64,000 nt of DNA, from positions 62,001 to 126,000 of the forward strand of contig NZ_QQPQ01000007.1 in the NCBI RefSeq assembly GCF_003346715.1. The letters are read 5' to 3'. Below, piece after piece: positions 52,063-61,700 of this stretch (position 1 is the first letter of the stretch; each line of letters opens with the position of its first letter). The position numbers and the translations under genes were made by a program. The stretch is from Oceanispirochaeta sp. M1 (GTDB taxonomy: Bacteria > Spirochaetota > Spirochaetia > DSM-2461). The notes under the pieces are model-generated. The model saw nothing but the letters and a program-made list of their open reading frames with translations. It did not search any database and had not been told where the DNA came from.

Positions 52063-52129
52063 AGAACGAATGTTCAAATTGAGCCGCAGAGGGTTTCCTA
52101 TACAGGAGACCTGCTGCGGCTCTTTTTTT
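52040..52129 (+). promoter_or_regulatory. Attenuator of pheST: antiterminator and terminator
   Basis: Terminator: arms 52081-52089 (GAGCCGCAG) and 52114-52122 (CTGCGGCTC), 9 bp, an inner AGG/CCT stem, then seven T (52123-52129). Alternative hairpin: 52040-52048 with 52091-52099 (9 bp, one wobble; the core GGAAACCC/GGGTTTCC is perfect), nested 52052-52057 with 52080-52085 (6 bp, one wobble), and GAAC/GTTC (52064-52067, 52072-52075). The alternative hairpin takes the left terminator arm and blocks it. A stall at the Phe codons leaves it free to form; a ribosome at the stop codon (52060-52062) hides its left arm. Confidence 0.8.
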
Positions 52130-52193
52130 GCATCAGAAACAAGACCGGGACGGTTCTAATCCTTTCCGGAAAATCAAATTGTGAGGCATAGAA

Positions 52194-53237
52194 ATGCTAC
52201 AAAATCTGGAAGATCTTAAGAGCGAGTTTTCCTCGGCACTGGCAGAGGTTAAAGACCGTTCATCCCTGGTAAATCTGAAAGCGGATTATCTGGGAAAGAA
52301 AGGAAAGCTGAATGACATCCTTAAATCTCTGAAGGATGCCACTCCTGAAGTTAAAAAGACTCTGGGAATGAAATCAAATCAGCTGAAGGAATCCATCCTC
52401 GGAGAAATCGATAAAACGATGACCGCCCTGGAACTTTCCGAAATTAATGAAAAACTGAAAAAGAACTGGCAGGATATAACCTTCCGTTCTTCTATTCGTG
52501 ACCAGGGCCTGAGTGCTGCCGGTTATCACCCTGTAAGCATCATTCAGAGAGAGATCGAAGATATTTTTACTTCCATGGGATTTGAGATTCTTGACGGACC
52601 TTATATCGAAGATGACTATCATAACTTCGAAGCCCTGAACATTCCGGATACACATCCTGCCAGAGATATGCAGGATACTTTCTGGTTCAAGGATATGAAG
52701 CACCTGCTGCGTACTCATACATCCTGTATCCAGGCGAGAGGTATGGAGACCCGGACTCCTCCGTTCAAGTTTATCGGCCCCGGTAAGGTATTCCGCTGTG
52801 AAGCAACTGACGCCTCCCATGAAGCGGCATTTCATCAGCTTGAAGGGATGATGGTGGGTAAGAATATCTCTGTCGCCAACCTGATCTACTTTATGAAAAC
52901 CCTTCTTTCTGAAATTTTCAGAAAGGATGTAAATGTAAGACTCCGTCCCGGGTTTTTCCCCTTTGTAGAGCCGGGTTTTGAGCTGGATATTGAATGTCTT
53001 ATCTGTGGCGGCAAAGGCTGCTCTGTCTGTAAACAGTCAGGATGGGTAGAGCTTCTTCCCTGCGGAATGGTACACCCCAATGTCCTCAAACATGGAAACA
53101 TTGATCCTGATGAGTATAACGGTTTCGCCTTCGGTCTCGGACTGGACCGTCTTGTTATGATGCGTTACGGCATCGATGATATAAGGCATCTGCACAGCGG
53201 AAATCTTTCATTCGGTTCCCAATTCAAGACTTATTAG
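52194..53237 (+). CDS. pheS: Phenylalanyl-tRNA synthetase alpha subunit
   Basis: 347 aa. Class II catalytic subunit: coiled-coil arm (1-80), motif 2 region FRCEATDASHEAAFHQLEGM (near 200-219), a Cys-rich CLICGGKGCSVC insert common in PheS, and motif 3 FAFGLGLDRLVMMRYGIDD (near 310). GAGG before the ATG. The transcript runs from the attenuator, and pheT follows 14 bp downstream. Confidence 0.97.
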   Translation: MLQNLEDLKSEFSSALAEVKDRSSLVNLKADYLGKKGKLNDILKSLKDATPEVKKTLGMKSNQLKESILGEIDKTMTALELSEINEKLKKNWQDITFRSSIRDQGLSAAGYHPVSIIQREIEDIFTSMGFEILDGPYIEDDYHNFEALNIPDTHPARDMQDTFWFKDMKHLLRTHTSCIQARGMETRTPPFKFIGPGKVFRCEATDASHEAAFHQLEGMMVGKNISVANLIYFMKTLLSEIFRKDVNVRLRPGFFPFVEPGFELDIECLICGGKGCSVCKQSGWVELLPCGMVHPNVLKHGNIDPDEYNGFAFGLGLDRLVMMRYGIDDIRHLHSGNLSFGSQFKTY

Positions 53238-53251
53238 GAGAGGCCCCTTAA

Positions 53252-55666
53252 ATGTATATTTCAATTGACTGGATAAAAGATTTTGTAGCGCTTCCCGATA
53301 TGGACCCCGAAAAGCTGGCCGAGCGTTTCACCATGGCCACCTGTGAGGTTGAGGAAGTTCTGACAACAGGAGAACTTCTGGACAGAGTTCGGATTGTAGA
53401 GATAACAGAGATTGAGGATCATCCCGATTCCGATCATCTTCATCTTGTAAAATTCACCGACGGAAAAGAGGAGAGGCAGGTCGTCTGCGGAGCTCCCAAT
53501 GTTGAAGTCGGAAAGAAAGTTCCCTTTGCTCCTCTGGGAACCACATTTGCCGGAGGATTCACCCTTACCCCCAAGAAGATCCGGGGGATAATGTCTGAAG
53601 GTATGCTCTGCTCCGAAACCGAACTGGAAATCGGTACAGATGACTCAGGACTGAAGATCTTCGAAAGTGATGCTCCCCTGGGACAGACCGTAGGAGACTA
53701 TGTCGGGCAGAAGAAAGATATCCTTCTGGATATTGATAATAAGTCTATTACTCACCGCCCTGACCTCTGGGGACATTACGGAATGGCCCGTGAATTTGCC
53801 GCTGTGTTCGGCAACCCACTGAAGACTCCCTTTGACTCTGACTGGGAGAAAAAGGTCCGCTCCTGGATGAGTGATGAAAAGGCTCCTGTCAGTATTACGG
53901 TTGATCCCGACTCTGCTAACCTGGGATTCACCGGAATCTCAATGGATAATATTGAAATTAAACCCAGTCCGCAGTGGATGCAGGACAGGTTAAATGCCTG
54001 TGGAATGAGACCCATCAACAATATCGTAGATATCTCCAACTACACCATGCTGGAGCTGGGAATACCTAATCATATTTTTGACAGAGACAGCATCCGGGGA
54101 GGGCAGATTATTGTCCGCCGTGCGGGAGATGATAAAGAGTTTGTAACTCTGGATGAAGTAAAAAGGGAACTGATTCCCACTGATACCATGGTTTGTGATG
54201 CGGTCGCTCCTTCAGGGATTGCCGGAATAATGGGAGGCCTGGACAGTAGTATCGCCGATACAACAACAAGGATTTTTCTTGAAGCCGCTAACTGGCGGGA
54301 TGCTGAAGTCCGCAGGACGGCAACACGCCTCGGTTTGAGAACCGATGCTCTGCAGCGTTATGAAAAGTCTCTGGACTCACAGCTCCTGGAGCGAACTCTT
54401 CTCCGTCTTATTGAACTGGTTAAGGAGAGCTGCCCCGAAGCCGTTGTGAAGGGACAGATCGTTATAGATAATATGCCTGAGTATACTCCTCTGCTTATCA
54501 AGATCAGTGCCGAGAGAATCCGAGGTGTTCTGGGTAAAGAAGTGGCAACCGATGAGATTGTCCGCATTCTTGAAGCCCTGGATTTCGTTGTTAAGAAAAA
54601 TGATGAAGATCTCAGTGTAACAGTTCCTTCCTATAGATCCACCAAGGACATCGAATGTGATGCCGACATCATTGAAGAGATCGGCCGGGTTATCGGCTAT
54701 GATAATATTACTCCTGTGGCACCTCTTAATGAGGTCAGCGCAGTAAGACTCTCAGAAGCTAAAGTGATGTCCAGAAAGATTCTGGATTTTATGGTTAACA
54801 GAGCAGGAGCTCTAGAGGTTATGACCTACCCCATGGTGGGTGAGAAGCTTCTTGATCAGGCATACTGGCCTGTGAAAAATGAGTCTCTGGTTCTTGCCAA
54901 TGCCATGAGTCCCGAATCCGACAGAATGAGACCCTCACTGATTCCCAGCCTGCTTTCTGCAGCTGCACTGAATCAGAAGACTTACAGCTCATTTCGTTTC
55001 TTTGAACTGGGACGGTCCTTTCAGGAGGATCCAAAGAATTTTTCCACTGAGCGCTACCAGCTGGGAGTGGTTTACTTTGATAAAAAGAATTCTCCCTTCC
55101 TGGATCTTGCCGATTCAATGGAAGAGCTGATGAACTCTCTGAACATTCCTTTCCGTATGGTACCGGGAACCAATGACAAGAATCCTCTCTATCCTGAAGG
55201 ATGGGAGGGAATTCATCCCTACGAAAGTATGGATATTCAGATCATGGGCCGCTCCCGCGGATATATAGGAACGGTTCATCCCCTGGTATGCCGTAATTTC
55301 AAGATCAAGGGACAGCTGGTCATGGGGGTACTGGATATCACAGACTTCCAGAATCAGAGAATGAAAGATAAGACAAGGTATCAGCCTCTGGATCGTTTCC
55401 CTTCATCTATCTTTGACTGCACCGTTGTTGCAGATACCCATACTCCTGTAGAGGATGTGGTCAAGGCTCTACAGACAATGAAGATGAAGGAATTGGACTG
55501 GGTGAAGGTTGTGGATGTGTTTATCATGTCTGAGACTCAGAAGTCCGTAACCCTGAGATCCTCATTCAAGGATGCTGATAAGACAATGTCCGGAGAGTTT
55601 ATCCGTGAGGCGGAGGACAAAGTTGTGAAGACTCTGGAATCCAAAGGATATCCTCTGAAGGTCTAG
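53252..55666 (+). CDS. pheT: Phenylalanyl-tRNA synthetase beta subunit
   Basis: 804 aa, full length. N-terminal OB-fold tRNA-binding domain (VRIVEITEIEDHPDSDHLHLVKF, near 45-67), B3/B4 editing region (RPINNIVDISNYTMLELGIPNHIFD, near 250), B5 and the pseudo-class II core, and a C-terminal FDX-ACB domain (RYQPLDRFPSSIFDCTVV..., about 710-804). Partner of PheS, with regulation by the Phe attenuator. Confidence 0.97.
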   Translation: MYISIDWIKDFVALPDMDPEKLAERFTMATCEVEEVLTTGELLDRVRIVEITEIEDHPDSDHLHLVKFTDGKEERQVVCGAPNVEVGKKVPFAPLGTTFAGGFTLTPKKIRGIMSEGMLCSETELEIGTDDSGLKIFESDAPLGQTVGDYVGQKKDILLDIDNKSITHRPDLWGHYGMAREFAAVFGNPLKTPFDSDWEKKVRSWMSDEKAPVSITVDPDSANLGFTGISMDNIEIKPSPQWMQDRLNACGMRPINNIVDISNYTMLELGIPNHIFDRDSIRGGQIIVRRAGDDKEFVTLDEVKRELIPTDTMVCDAVAPSGIAGIMGGLDSSIADTTTRIFLEAANWRDAEVRRTATRLGLRTDALQRYEKSLDSQLLERTLLRLIELVKESCPEAVVKGQIVIDNMPEYTPLLIKISAERIRGVLGKEVATDEIVRILEALDFVVKKNDEDLSVTVPSYRSTKDIECDADIIEEIGRVIGYDNITPVAPLNEVSAVRLSEAKVMSRKILDFMVNRAGALEVMTYPMVGEKLLDQAYWPVKNESLVLANAMSPESDRMRPSLIPSLLSAAALNQKTYSSFRFFELGRSFQEDPKNFSTERYQLGVVYFDKKNSPFLDLADSMEELMNSLNIPFRMVPGTNDKNPLYPEGWEGIHPYESMDIQIMGRSRGYIGTVHPLVCRNFKIKGQLVMGVLDITDFQNQRMKDKTRYQPLDRFPSSIFDCTVVADTHTPVEDVVKALQTMKMKELDWVKVVDVFIMSETQKSVTLRSSFKDADKTMSGEFIREAEDKVVKTLESKGYPLKV

Positions 55667-55686
55667 TTCCGGTAATAATTATTATG

Positions 55687-55715
55687 AGACTCCTCCATAG
55701 GGGGAGTCTTTTTTT
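55687..55715 (+). terminator. Intrinsic terminator of pheST
   Basis: Stem AGACTCC (55687-55693) with GGAGTCT (55703-55709) and a T-run to 55715, 20 bp after the pheT stop. Confidence 0.85.
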
Positions 55716-55771
55716 ATCTGTTATAAACAAACTGTAGGCCTGGGGCACTCCATGCTTATCCAATTCATTGA

Positions 55772-55801
55772 GCATTTTCTTATGAAGCATTTGCTTATGA
55801 A
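55772..55801. repeat. Two and a half tandem 15-bp units
   Basis: GCATTTTCTTATGAA then GCATTTGCTTATGAA, followed by the start of a third copy. Between pheT and the LiaF-like gene; no clear function. Confidence 0.6.
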
Positions 55802-55836
55802 GCATTTTATAGCTTCCGGGTCTTAAAGTATGAGGG

Positions 55837-56439
55837 TCACCGATTTCTTCTTCTCTTTTTTTCTTTCGGGCAGAAAGCTGTGATGCTTCCCATAACTGTA
55901 AATCCTTCCACTTCGATCCTCGGACCCGATGCATCAGACTCGACCTTATTTTCAATGGAACCTAGAATAGGTATTCCGCTGGTACTGATCTGAACACCCC
56001 TTGGCAGTTTCATTTCGATGCTGCCCATAAAGGTGAATGCTTTAATTCTCACTGTTTTCCTGGGGAATCGGGCTTCCCTGAAATCCAGTACCTGGCTTCC
56101 CAGTATGGCGCTAACATCCATTTCGGAGGGTACATCCCAGACTCCCTTTCGGCTGTTGCTGCCTAGAAGGGAGAAATAACTCTCAGCTTTTTTGCCTGTA
56201 CCGCTGTGATACCAGGCATTGTCGGCAGATGCTTCTTCCTTTTTTGGAGAAGGGGCGGGCAGGTCCTGCACCAGTTCAATGATCTTCATTTTGTCATCTG
56301 TCTTATGGAGCTCTTCCAGGCGTTGTTCCAGAGCCTCTATGCTTATATGACTATGGGCATAACACCACTGGAGCCGTTCCTCGGCCTCTTTCCTGAGATC
56401 AGAAATATTGATGGAACTGTAATTATCGATAAGGGACAT
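55837..56439 (-). CDS. LiaF-like protein with N-terminal DUF1707-like domain
   Basis: 200 aa, no signal peptide. Residues 10-60 (ISDLRKEAEERLQWCYAHSHISIEALEQRLEEL) resemble DUF1707, a short N-terminal helical domain. Residues 115-190 show the repeated pattern IEMKLPRGVQISTSGIPILGSI and IEVEGFTVMGSITAF of the LiaF/cell-wall-active response fold, a beta structure of unknown ligand. In Gram-positives LiaF proteins tune envelope-stress sensing; here this is only a fold similarity. Basic C-terminus (KEKKRRRNR). Confidence 0.72.
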   Translation of the reverse strand: MSLIDNYSSINISDLRKEAEERLQWCYAHSHISIEALEQRLEELHKTDDKMKIIELVQDLPAPSPKKEEASADNAWYHSGTGKKAESYFSLLGSNSRKGVWDVPSEMDVSAILGSQVLDFREARFPRKTVRIKAFTFMGSIEMKLPRGVQISTSGIPILGSIENKVESDASGPRIEVEGFTVMGSITAFCPKEKKRRRNR

Positions 56440-56567
56440 TGGATTCTCCCGTCAGTTAATGTGTTGGATTTAGGTATTTCGCCCTCTATTGTAACATCTA
56501 TCAGGAGCTGTTGTGTCATAAATTGATGAGTAATTTGCCAGGGGCAGATGAACTGATGACCAGCTGT

Positions 56568-57215
56568 TCAGGCTGTGTCTTCGTCATCTCCCGCATTGAG
56601 GAAGAGTGTCGCGATGGTCTCTTTTCCGTTTGTATCTACATTGAGTGCTTCGGAACCGAAACCCAGATTGTCCAGAAGCTGCATTATCATGACCAGACCG
56701 AGACCAGCACCTTCGCTGTAATCTTCCAGAACACTGTATGCCTCGGGGATGGAGCTGAAATTTTTCATGGTTTCGAATTTCTGGTGGATACGATCTTTCT
56801 CTTCATCCGTGAGGGTTGTATTGTTTCTGACTCTGATTCTCAGAGTCTCTCCCTGAAGCTGAAAGTCAATTTTTATATACAGGCCTGCAGCCTTCTGTTT
56901 CGCATGAAACTCACTGATCTGACTGAAGGTTTCGGCTCTGAAGGTAGAGAGACCAGCCTGATAGTCCTGTGGACAATGGATATCCAGACCTTTCTCGTCA
57001 AAATAGACCCGTTTAGCATTGGCTCTATTTGCATTTCCCGCCAGTTCATGAAGGCAGTATGCCACCTGATTTACAAGGAATGGTTTTTCTATTTCCTTAA
57101 GATACTGCTTAAGCACACGGTCAATATAGTTCCGTTCACGGGAGAGGTATGAAGTTGTTTTTACTGTCAGGGTCTTGGACTCACTGATGGCGTACTCAAC
57201 TAAAGACTGGCTCAT
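56568..57215 (-). CDS. GHKL-type ATPase, histidine-kinase-like
   Basis: 215 aa. N-box-like HELAGNANRANAKRVYF (near 58-72), an acidic middle, and G-box EGAGLGLVMIMQLL (near 170-183). The usual F box is unclear. No histidine-containing dimerisation domain, so it is a stand-alone ATPase such as an anti-sigma kinase or a signalling partner. The STAS protein at 3105-3659 is a possible remote partner. Faces the next gene; the start codon is followed upstream by 155 bp of AT-rich spacer. Confidence 0.75.
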   Translation of the reverse strand: MSQSLVEYAISESKTLTVKTTSYLSRERNYIDRVLKQYLKEIEKPFLVNQVAYCLHELAGNANRANAKRVYFDEKGLDIHCPQDYQAGLSTFRAETFSQISEFHAKQKAAGLYIKIDFQLQGETLRIRVRNNTTLTDEEKDRIHQKFETMKNFSSIPEAYSVLEDYSEGAGLGLVMIMQLLDNLGFGSEALNVDTNGKETIATLFLNAGDDEDTA

Positions 57216-57306
57216 ATCATTTACCGCTCGACATATTTTTTAATAATCTTAACACGACTATGAAAAAATACCATTATAGAATTTTTTTTAATCGAATAAT
57301 AACTAT

Positions 57307-57334
57307 TTGAATTATCTATACCCCTTCTTATGAT
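57307..57334 (+). promoter_or_regulatory. Possible promoter of the adenosyltransferase gene
   Basis: TTGAAT (57307-57312), 16 bp, TATGAT (57329-57334); 36 bp before the ATG. Confidence 0.35.
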
Positions 57335-57370
57335 CTTGCAAAAGATGTTTTAAGAAATAATACTTTCTTT

Positions 57371-57961
57371 ATGAAGAAGAAAATTAAATATGAATTCAGC
57401 CAGATTACTACCCGGGGAGGGGATCACGGTGAGTCTACCCTGTTTAATGGAGAGAGACGAAGAAAGGATGATCCTCTGTTTTTCCTGCTGGGAGACCTGG
57501 ATGAGCTGTCCAGTTCAATGGGGGTTGCCATAGCTGGATTGAAGCGTTTCGGTCCTCTTTCGGCGGATGATCCCCGTACAGTACGCTGGCTTGAAGCCAT
57601 GGATGATATACAGGGAAAGTTGATTATTCTTGGAGGAATGGCTGCAAACCCCGATAACAGGAGCAGGTTAAAACTCAATCCTCTCACAGAGAAGGATACT
57701 GAGAAATTGGAATTCTATCAGAAAGAACTGATGGAGCTGACAGCAATTTCCAGAGAACTGATTCATCCGGGTAAGACTCTTTTTTCAGCCTGGATTGATG
57801 TTGCCCGGACAGTCTGCCGCCGTTGTGAGAGGAGAGTTGTAAAAGAGATCAGGGTCTCTGTTATGACTCATCTTATTCCCGGTCAGATCTATCTGAACCG
57901 TTTATCGGATTTTCTATTTATTTCAGCCAGATACTGGGAGCAGATATCAGAGGAGAACTGA
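57371..57961 (+). CDS. Cob(I)alamin adenosyltransferase, PduO type
   Basis: Makes adenosylcobalamin from cob(I)alamin and ATP. 196 aa. TTRGGDHGESTLFNGERRRKDDP (near 14-36) is the PduO ATP-binding start; GDLDELSSSMG (near 42-52), RTVCRRCERRVV (near 143, with the conserved Arg-Glu-Arg) and YLNRLSDFLFISARY (near 175) complete it. No ribosome site. It supports use of cobalamin enzymes in this organism. Converges with the SGNH gene, 15 bp overlap. Confidence 0.9.
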   Translation: MKKKIKYEFSQITTRGGDHGESTLFNGERRRKDDPLFFLLGDLDELSSSMGVAIAGLKRFGPLSADDPRTVRWLEAMDDIQGKLIILGGMAANPDNRSRLKLNPLTEKDTEKLEFYQKELMELTAISRELIHPGKTLFSAWIDVARTVCRRCERRVVKEIRVSVMTHLIPGQIYLNRLSDFLFISARYWEQISEEN

Positions 57962-58693
57962 ATACTTTCTGAATGACTTCAGAAAAAACATGGAGAGGAT
58001 TTCGGCACCTCTCTGATTCAGATGGGCACCATCAATTGTCAGAAGGAGACCCCGTTCCCTGCACAGTATCTCTTCCCCTCTCTCCATGATTGTCAGTGCA
58101 TCACTCTGCAGATCTTCAGGAGATCTGAACAGCCAGCCAGCAGAACTTTCTGAAAGGATGGGTTCTATCTCAGCAGAGGCATCAAGACAGATACAGCTGA
58201 AAAAGATATTTGTGTATTCCAGGCAGAGATCCCGGAGAATCCTGTTATATTCCTCTCTCTGTCTATTCAGTTCAGAACTCAGATCCTCTCCCAGACAGGT
58301 AATTGTACAGACAAAGACCTGAGCTATTCCTCCATCAAGAGCGGTGGAAAGAACAGCGCTGCAATGTGCTCGGAACTCCAGAGAAGATGAGGCAGGTATA
58401 GAACCATGACGGCTGAGTTTCCGGATAAAGGGATTCCAGGCAGTTCCCGCTTTCTGCATATGGGGAAGGAGAAGATCATTTGCACCTCCCTCCAGTACTA
58501 GGGTGTCGGGCGTATTGTTCTCTTCAAGGTATTTCTCCAGCTTAAGCTGGAGACCTGCCATGGTGAATCCATCTTCTCCTGCATTGATAAGTTTATGACC
58601 TTTGAGGCTCTCCTCTTTTTCAAGGAGTTTAAGATAGGATGCTCCTAAATTCCCTGCGGTAAGGCTGTCGCCCAGAAACATGATATTTTTCAT
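57947..58693 (-). CDS. SGNH/GDSL-type hydrolase
   Basis: 248 aa. Block I FLGDSLTAGN (nucleophile Ser near residue 9), block III GGANDLLLP (Asn near 71), block V DGAHLNQRG (catalytic Asp and His near 225). No signal peptide. A lipase/esterase family, substrate unknown. Last gene of the selD-sbc operon, 22 bp after sbcC. Confidence 0.88.
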   Translation of the reverse strand: MKNIMFLGDSLTAGNLGASYLKLLEKEESLKGHKLINAGEDGFTMAGLQLKLEKYLEENNTPDTLVLEGGANDLLLPHMQKAGTAWNPFIRKLSRHGSIPASSSLEFRAHCSAVLSTALDGGIAQVFVCTITCLGEDLSSELNRQREEYNRILRDLCLEYTNIFFSCICLDASAEIEPILSESSAGWLFRSPEDLQSDALTIMERGEEILCRERGLLLTIDGAHLNQRGAEILSMFFLKSFRKYSVLL

Positions 58694-58715
58694 TCTAGCT
58701 CTCCATAGCAGTGGA

Positions 58716-61700
58716 TTATTTCCAACTGCATTGAACTTTACTGCCCTCTTCCGGGTCTCGTTTTATCTTTATCCAGACATCAAGGTCCTGCTGCATCTCT
58801 TCGACATGAGAAATGAGTCCGATGATTCTGCCCTTACGGCTCAGCTCACGGAGAGTGGTCATAACCGTTTCCAAAGAGGCCTTGTCCAAAGATCCAAACC
58901 CTTCATCCAGAAAGAAAAAGCTTCCCTTTCCTCTTCCGGTCTGTTCCGCCAGGGCGAGGGCAAGACAGAGTGCTGCCTGAAAAGACTGCCCACCCGAGAG
59001 GGTTTTTATATGGCGCAATCTTCCTTCATTGAGAAAGTCCCGGACCATGATCTGATTGTCCTGAAAGACCAGTTCCAGGCTGCGGCCAGTAATAGGGGAG
59101 AACCGCCTGTTGGCAAGCTGACACATCTCCTGCATATAAACAGCGGCAATATACTGGACAAACTTTCCCCCTTTGAAGAGAGAGGAGAGTTCTTTCAGGT
59201 TTTCTTCCCGGATTTTCTGTTTATCAAGCTCAGAAGAGAGGGAATCTTTCTGCTTCAATTTTGCTTTAAGATCTTCTATCTGCTCTCCCAGGGCTCCCGA
59301 ACCTGTCAGTAGGCTCTGCAACTCCTCATCAAGCCTGTTAAGCTCCTGCTGCAGATGCCGGGGATCGGCCTGAGCGGCACCCTTGAGGGCCGGATTTTTC
59401 TCCATGCTCCTGACAGATGCGCTGAGAGTTTTCTTCTGCTCCAGAAGGATATTTCTGTTTTTGTGAAAATTGTCGATTCTTTCCTGTCCAGTCTTCAGGT
59501 TTTCTGTTCCGCGGAGAAAACTGTTCAATTCTTCTCTGCCGGAGAGTCCCTGATCCTGCAGTTTTTTCTGAATCTCATTCCGCAGCAGTTCCAGTTCATC
59601 CGAGGATTTCTGAATTAGATGACCATTACTCTGCATTCTGTTTTTCAGGTCCTGAAGTCTATTCTCATCACTTTCCCTTACAGATTTTATTCTGAAGTAG
59701 TCTCTGTCCAGATCTTCGAGTCTTTTCCTGAGGGAGGAGTACTCTTCGGCATCTGGTGTCGTCTCTTTGTGCTGATCAATGATGAGTTCTTCCAGATTCT
59801 TCTTCTGTGTACCCCGATGTTCCGATCTGGTTTCCAGTCGTATCTGTTCACCCTCTTTCTCTCTTATCTTATTGTCGAGTTTTCGGAACTCCACTTCCAA
59901 AGCCGAGTTTTTCTGCCTCAGCTCTTTCAGTTCTGATCTGTGTCGATTCAGTTCTATTTTAAGGCTGTCGAATTTTGCTCTGTCACCGGCCTTCAGAAAG
60001 GACCAGATGAATGTATCCATATGATCTTTTTCTGAAGACTTCAATTCACTCAGAAGATCTTCAGACTTTGACCGCTCCTGTTCCAGATATTTGAGACGAG
60101 GCATTATTCCCAGAATCCCTTCCTTCTGTTTCAGAAGGATCGGCCTGTCTTTATTCAGGGCTTCCTGTTCTGCTGAAATGCCATTATCAGTTGATATTCC
60201 ATGGGCTTGAGGATGATGTTCAGAGCCGCAGAGAGGGCATGGTTTTCCCTCCTCCAGCTCCTCGGTCATTTCATTGAGCAGTTGGAGACGGGTCGAGTCC
60301 AGCTCTTTCTGTTTCTGTTGTTCTTCTTTCTGTTTCAGTTCATCTTCTCTTCTCTGAATTCTCTTCAGAAGATGTTTCTCCAGGGATTCAGCTGAATCAA
60401 ATCTATTCAGATCCTCAGAAGGAAAAAATTCAGCAAGCTCAAGATATCCCTTTTTCTCATCCTTTATCAGGCTGCTGATTTTCGAGCTCAGGTCCTGCCT
60501 CTTTTCAGCAAATACATCCTGATGTCTGTACCAGTTTTCAACGGCTGAAAGATCATCGCCCTGTTCCACAATCTTTTCCAGATTCATGATGGAAGAATCA
60601 GAGCTTTCTCTGCTCTCTTTATGCTTTCTTATCTGTGATCTGAGGACAGTCAGATCTTTTGAGATAATACTGTTCTGAATATTATCCTGCTCTGCCCCTT
60701 TGTTTATCTCTTTCAGCTCTTCCAGAGCCTTGAGAGAATCGAGGATACTACGGAGTCTGGAGTAATCTTCCTGATCTTTTTTCAGGCGCTGCCAGTACTC
60801 TTCGCCGCCTTTCAGCTTCTCTTCAACACGCTCACTGTTTTTGATCAGCATACGGGATTCTTCTTTCAGCCCAGTCAGCTCATCAGTAGATTTTTTCTCC
60901 CTCAGGAGCAGGGGGTTGAAAAGTTCTTCCAGCATTCGGCTTTGTTTTAAGAGCTCTTCTTCTTTGAGGATTCCTTCTTTTTTCAACTCCAGTTTACCCA
61001 GAGTCTGAAGGGTCTCTTCCAGAGCAGCTTTGCCTTTCCTGTATTCTGACAGAGCAGTGAGCTGTGCACTCAGCTCTTTTTTCTGAATATCCTTTGTACG
61101 AAGTTCTTCTTCTCTTTTACGGGCAGCCTGCTCCAGAAATTCAAGGTCCTCTTTTTTCAGTTCCTGAAGATCATCCAGTCTCCCTTCCAGAAAGGAGCAC
61201 TCTTCTCTGCTGCGGGCCAGAAGGAAGTTGCAGTCTGCCGAGAGATTAAAGCGCTGCAGTCCGAAAAGAGTTTCTATCATTCCTGTACGCTGTGAAGGCG
61301 GCAGCTGAATGAACTCCTGGAATTTTCCCTGAGGGATGATAACGGTCTTCCGAAAGTGTTCATAATTAAGACCGATGATACTCTCTGCGGTAATGCCCCC
61401 TCTGACTCCCTCATCCGGGAGGGGAACCCAGTCCTCTCCCTCTTTCCTGTAACCAGTCCGCTCGGGACTGAGGATCTTATTAAAATCCTTTTTATGTCTT
61501 TTAGCTGTTACGGCAAAACGATAGTCCACACTTTCCTGGGAGAACTCAAAATCAATATAGAGAGCGGAAGACTGGAGGTTCATGATATTGTAGCCTCGCT
61601 GCTCCTTGTCATTCAGTCTTTCTATCTGTCCGTAAAGGGCATAGGTCATGGCTTCCAGAACGGCTGATTTTCCACTCCCCACATTTCCGAAGACTCCGAA

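Noticed and set aside
55599-55955. 118-codon minus-strand ORF over the pheT end and the 15-bp repeats.
   Set aside because: It crosses the pheST terminator, contains the tandem repeat in frame and overlaps the conserved pheT end.
56511-57152. 213-codon reading frame on the + strand opposite the GHKL ATPase.
   Set aside because: The minus-strand frame has N and G boxes; this one shows only shadow composition.
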